From positions 1,054,001-1,118,000 of the forward strand of contig CASHTG010000004.1 in assembly GCA_949357655.1 (NCBI GenBank): DNA of 64,000 nt, in the 5' to 3' direction. This document shows positions 61,676 to 64,000 of the stretch, piece by piece; positions within the stretch are counted from its first letter, which is position 1; each line of letters begins with the position of its first letter. The DNA is from Parascedosporium putredinis (Eukaryota; Ascomycota; Sordariomycetes; Microascales; Microascaceae). Below the pieces are notes generated by a model. That model did not search any database, had not been told where the DNA came from, and worked only from the letters and a program-made list of their open reading frames with translations. Both the position numbers and the translations under genes were made by a program.

Positions 61676-61677
<2 letters not shown>
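60661..61677 (-). CDS. Secreted Lys-Arg-punctuated repeat protein, possible Kex2-processed (KEP/RiPP-type) precursor
   Basis: Seen: a signal peptide (MRYSFTLLALAATVLALPAA), then seven 35-residue units, each of two halves: DDGSWRPGKYEGPGTP-Y and DDG(K/S)WYPGKYPG(G/D)K. Units 1, 2, 3 and 5 end KVKR or KAKR directly before ADDG, matching Kex2 (after Lys-Arg) sites. Units 4 and 6 instead end DKK and run into proline-rich (NPPAT)n linkers of about 4 and 7 copies; unit 7 ends the protein. No Cys and no long hydrophobic stretch after the signal. Known: repeats split by Kex2 sites behind a signal peptide define fungal KEP proteins, including precursors of dikaritin RiPPs. Here units are long and near-identical, so a structural or matrix protein is an equal reading. 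G5 runs at 61126-61130 and 61170-61174 break the linker frame and compensate. 338 aa as read. Confidence 0.78.

Positions 61678-61727
<50 letters not shown>
61678..61727. repeat. (TG)n microsatellite touching a start codon
   Basis: About 24 dinucleotides, running up to the ATG of the repeat-protein gene; on the mRNA strand a (CA)n leader. True length may be under-called. Confidence 0.93.
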
Positions 61728-61729
<2 letters not shown>

Positions 61730-61932
61730 AGATGACTAGGAGAGAGAAAGGGGAAGGGATAAAAGTGGAGGCTAGAGTCCTAGAGGGCGCACTAGCAGTC
61801 GATGAGTGATTTGCACTTGTGTCTGTATAAAAGTGATAGTGAGAGCTGAGTAGAGGAGGGAAGGATAGAGAGGTGGATGAGTATGATAATGATAGCAAGA
61901 ATGAAGTAGGTCTAGAGAGCGAGAGGCAAGCA

Positions 61933-61940
61933 GTCTTATA
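61933..61940 (-). promoter_or_regulatory. Candidate TATA box of the Lys-Arg repeat gene
   Basis: TATATAAG on the minus strand, about 255 bp before the start codon. A canonical TATA is less common in fungal housekeeping promoters and would fit an inducible or strongly expressed secreted protein. Confidence 0.45.
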
Positions 61941-64000
61941 TACTTGATCGTCTCTTGTTCGACAAGAGGAGAAAAACTCGTGTAGGTCCCTCCCACGGGC
62001 AAGAACCTCATGCCCGCTTTCTCAGAGGGAACGTCCCATGAGCGTGGTGCGGTGTGATGCAAGAATAGCGATAGAGGGCTGCGCCGCTCCACCTCGAGCA
62101 TCCCACCAAGAACAAAGACCAACGCACATGCTCTCGGTGGGGGCTTGGAGGAGCTGTCATCGGTACCGCTCCATTGGGAAAAAAAACAGACGTATGAGAG
62201 CTTCCGAGGCGTGGTTGCGCTAGAAAGCTTGCCAAAGCCTCGTCCGTGTGCTGTCAGCTCCTCCGAAAGGGTTGATAAACGAACCTAATACAAAAGCGAC
62301 GTACCGATACGGGGGCGAAGCAGCAGAGACACACACACACAAGGTTTGGCCTATGGGTCGGGCCAACTATTTTTGGGGTCCAAGAAAAGCCGGATGGCCC
62401 TAACTGTATTCGGCTGACCTTGGACCAAACACGGTTGCTGGCTGCAGCCCACCCCTTCAGCTTGGCGGAGAAGCCCCATTTCCCCGCCTCCCGAACAGGG
62501 AAAAGGGCCCTGTCGCCCTTCCCTTGGAGAGCCAACTTTGATCCTCCCTTCCAAGGGAAAGGGTAAGAATAAAGAACAAAAGGCAAAATTGAGCAGAAGC
62601 TTTTCACAAATGCTGCGGGGTCCCCATCTACCGACGACGCAATTGGTTGGTTTCCGCCTGGCTGTGCTGTGAATGGTGGAAACTTTGCTTACCACGGTCG
62701 CTGGGCCTCCCAAGGGCTTCACCGTCTGACATGCGGCGACGAGGATAACTGCCCAAATGCACTCAACTCATCCTCTGGCTTGCTCCTCCCCCACACAGCC
62801 CGCCAGAAATCAATATTTCCCGGAATAGCCAGTAGGCAGAGCCAGTAAAGAGGCGTTCGTGAGTCGTCGCCCTGTCCTAACTCCTCGTACAGCACTATAG
62901 ATGCAGCACCTCTTGATCGGCACTGGCTTCCTAAGCGATCAAATTCGGGTGCGTGATGGCGAAGACGAAGCTTACAAAAATTTGGGCCCGTAAAGCGGCA
63001 AAATCGGATTACTCGAGCATTAAACTCGTAAGGAGACAGCGGGCTGTGATACGGACTGACCGCGATGGCGAGCTCGACGATGGCGGAATGGCTTGAATCC
63101 ATGGCGCTAATCATCTGACCCGTCTTCATGTCTCGTAATTGAGCAAGCCAAGTATTAGGGAAGCACTAAGAAAAAAGCCGTAGAGCGAAATGGAAAAGAC
63201 AATAAAAAAATAAAAAAATAGAACCCTTTGAATGCGGCACAAGTGCCCTGTCTCGTATTGAATGCCAGCAAAGATCATGCGCCGAGATCGACGACAGTCC
63301 ACCACCAAGACGTTGGCGCTCCTTGGGGCCAAGCGCACCACCCACTCACCTCTATTCGCCGCCCTCCACGACCCATTCCCATCCGGCCACACCCGGCCCG
63401 ATGCTCCCTTTGCGAACGCAACCCTCATCGATGATCGAGTGATCGATGGATGTCGTGATTGTCACGGAAAATACACACACGCATGCAGTCTAGGTGGGCA
63501 GCCCACGTATTTTCCAAACTAGACCATAGACGATCAGTTGGGGGAGGAATTTATCTCGTGAAAAGCCTCCGACGACCCCCGACATGCTGTGTGAGTCTTG
63601 CCCGGCCTGGCAAGACTGAATGACGATCTTTCGAGCACGGCGTCGTCACATGGACACGGTCGCTGCGTTCTTCATCGCTGGTGCTGCAGCTGCCCTGGAA
63701 ATACCAGTGTGCTGTTGTGTTGGTAAATGCTTCTGATCGGAACTTTTTTCCTCTTTGGTTTTTTTTCTATCAAGCCTCTACGTAGAATTTTTCTCTAGGA
63801 AAAAAAAGGAAATTAAAGCAAGCGAACGAAAATCCTTTCGGTATTCTTCGTCCTGCTTTGCCTCTTGTAATCCTCATTGGCCTCATCTCCAATATTGTCA
63901 GCTCGCTTCCTTACCCCAATTTTGGAGACTGGGCAAATGCAGGCTTCATCCGGTCGGAAGCCGGGCTATACCACGTCAAGACATAATCGGCAATCCCCCA
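61941..64000. other. Upstream region to window end, no supported gene
   Basis: 2 kb. Two adjoining minus ORFs (63428-63126 and 63129-62719) look only weakly protein-like and have no recognised family; they could be the first exons of a gene broken by frame errors. Nothing else seen. Confidence 0.35.

Noticed and set aside
1..61677. Programmed ribosomal frameshifting or mass pseudogenisation as the cause of the many split ORFs
   Set aside because: Breaks affect unrelated genes, lie in ordinary short base runs without a shared slippery signal, and leave no other damage. Run-length error explains them more simply.
62719..63428. Two adjoining minus-strand ORFs of 136 and 100 codons
   Set aside because: Composition is only weakly protein-like, no family is recognised, and there is no clear splice. 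Left as unannotated, with the note that they could be exons hidden by frame errors.

Overview
The window is nuclear DNA from a filamentous ascomycete (Pezizomycotina, most likely Sordariomycetes; the class is inference). Genes are split by short introns of about 50-155 nt with GTAAGT-type donors. The families are typical of moulds: HET and NACHT proteins, a PTH11-like receptor, DUF1996, an MpaB-like oxygenase, a TRP/Flc-like channel and an Ist2-type anoctamin. I support 18 protein genes with reasonable confidence and one weak one. I see no rRNA, tRNA or CRISPR.

Layout. 1-1661: the 3' part of a FUSC/ArAE-type exporter (+). 1.9-4.4 kb: a decayed Ty1/copia element (-). 5.6-14.6 kb: a metabolic block with a Baeyer-Villiger-type flavin monooxygenase (+), a ThDP 2-oxoacid decarboxylase (+), an Old Yellow Enzyme (+) and a convergent PTH11-like seven-helix protein (-). 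14.6-21.4 kb: gene-poor, one weak ORF. 21.4-25.5 kb: a HET-NACHT-ankyrin NOD-like receptor (+) followed by about 1.7 kb of dead ankyrin repeats. 29-45 kb: housekeeping and membrane genes (a (VT)n secreted protein, a THEM6-like protein, a DUF1996 protein, Mpv17/PMP22, a 66-aa membrane protein, an anoctamin and a P450). 45-47.8 kb: a TRP-like channel (-). 49.3 kb: an integrase fossil. 50.2-55.2 kb: a second NOD-like receptor (-) with PNP-NACHT-WD40 architecture and 13 nearly identical WD40 repeats. 55.9-59.4 kb: a flavokinase-fold protein (+) and an MpaB-like oxygenase (-). 60.7-61.7 kb: a secreted repeat protein (-) with Lys-Arg sites between 35-residue units, resembling Kex2-processed repeat proteins and RiPP precursors.

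A technical pattern runs through the window. Sixteen of the 18 genes have reading-frame breaks, about 40 in all. Nearly all sit in a short single-base run, mostly G or C, and nearly all are repaired by adding one base. After repair, every complete frame-broken gene has a coding length divisible by three. I read this as homopolymer under-calling in a long-read assembly rather than mass pseudogenisation. The decayed transposon and the dead ankyrin tail carry true in-frame stops and are different.

The most interesting biology is the pair of NOD-like receptors with homogenised repeat arrays, which fits non-self recognition or heterokaryon incompatibility, and the Lys-Arg-punctuated repeat precursor next to an MpaB-like oxygenase.
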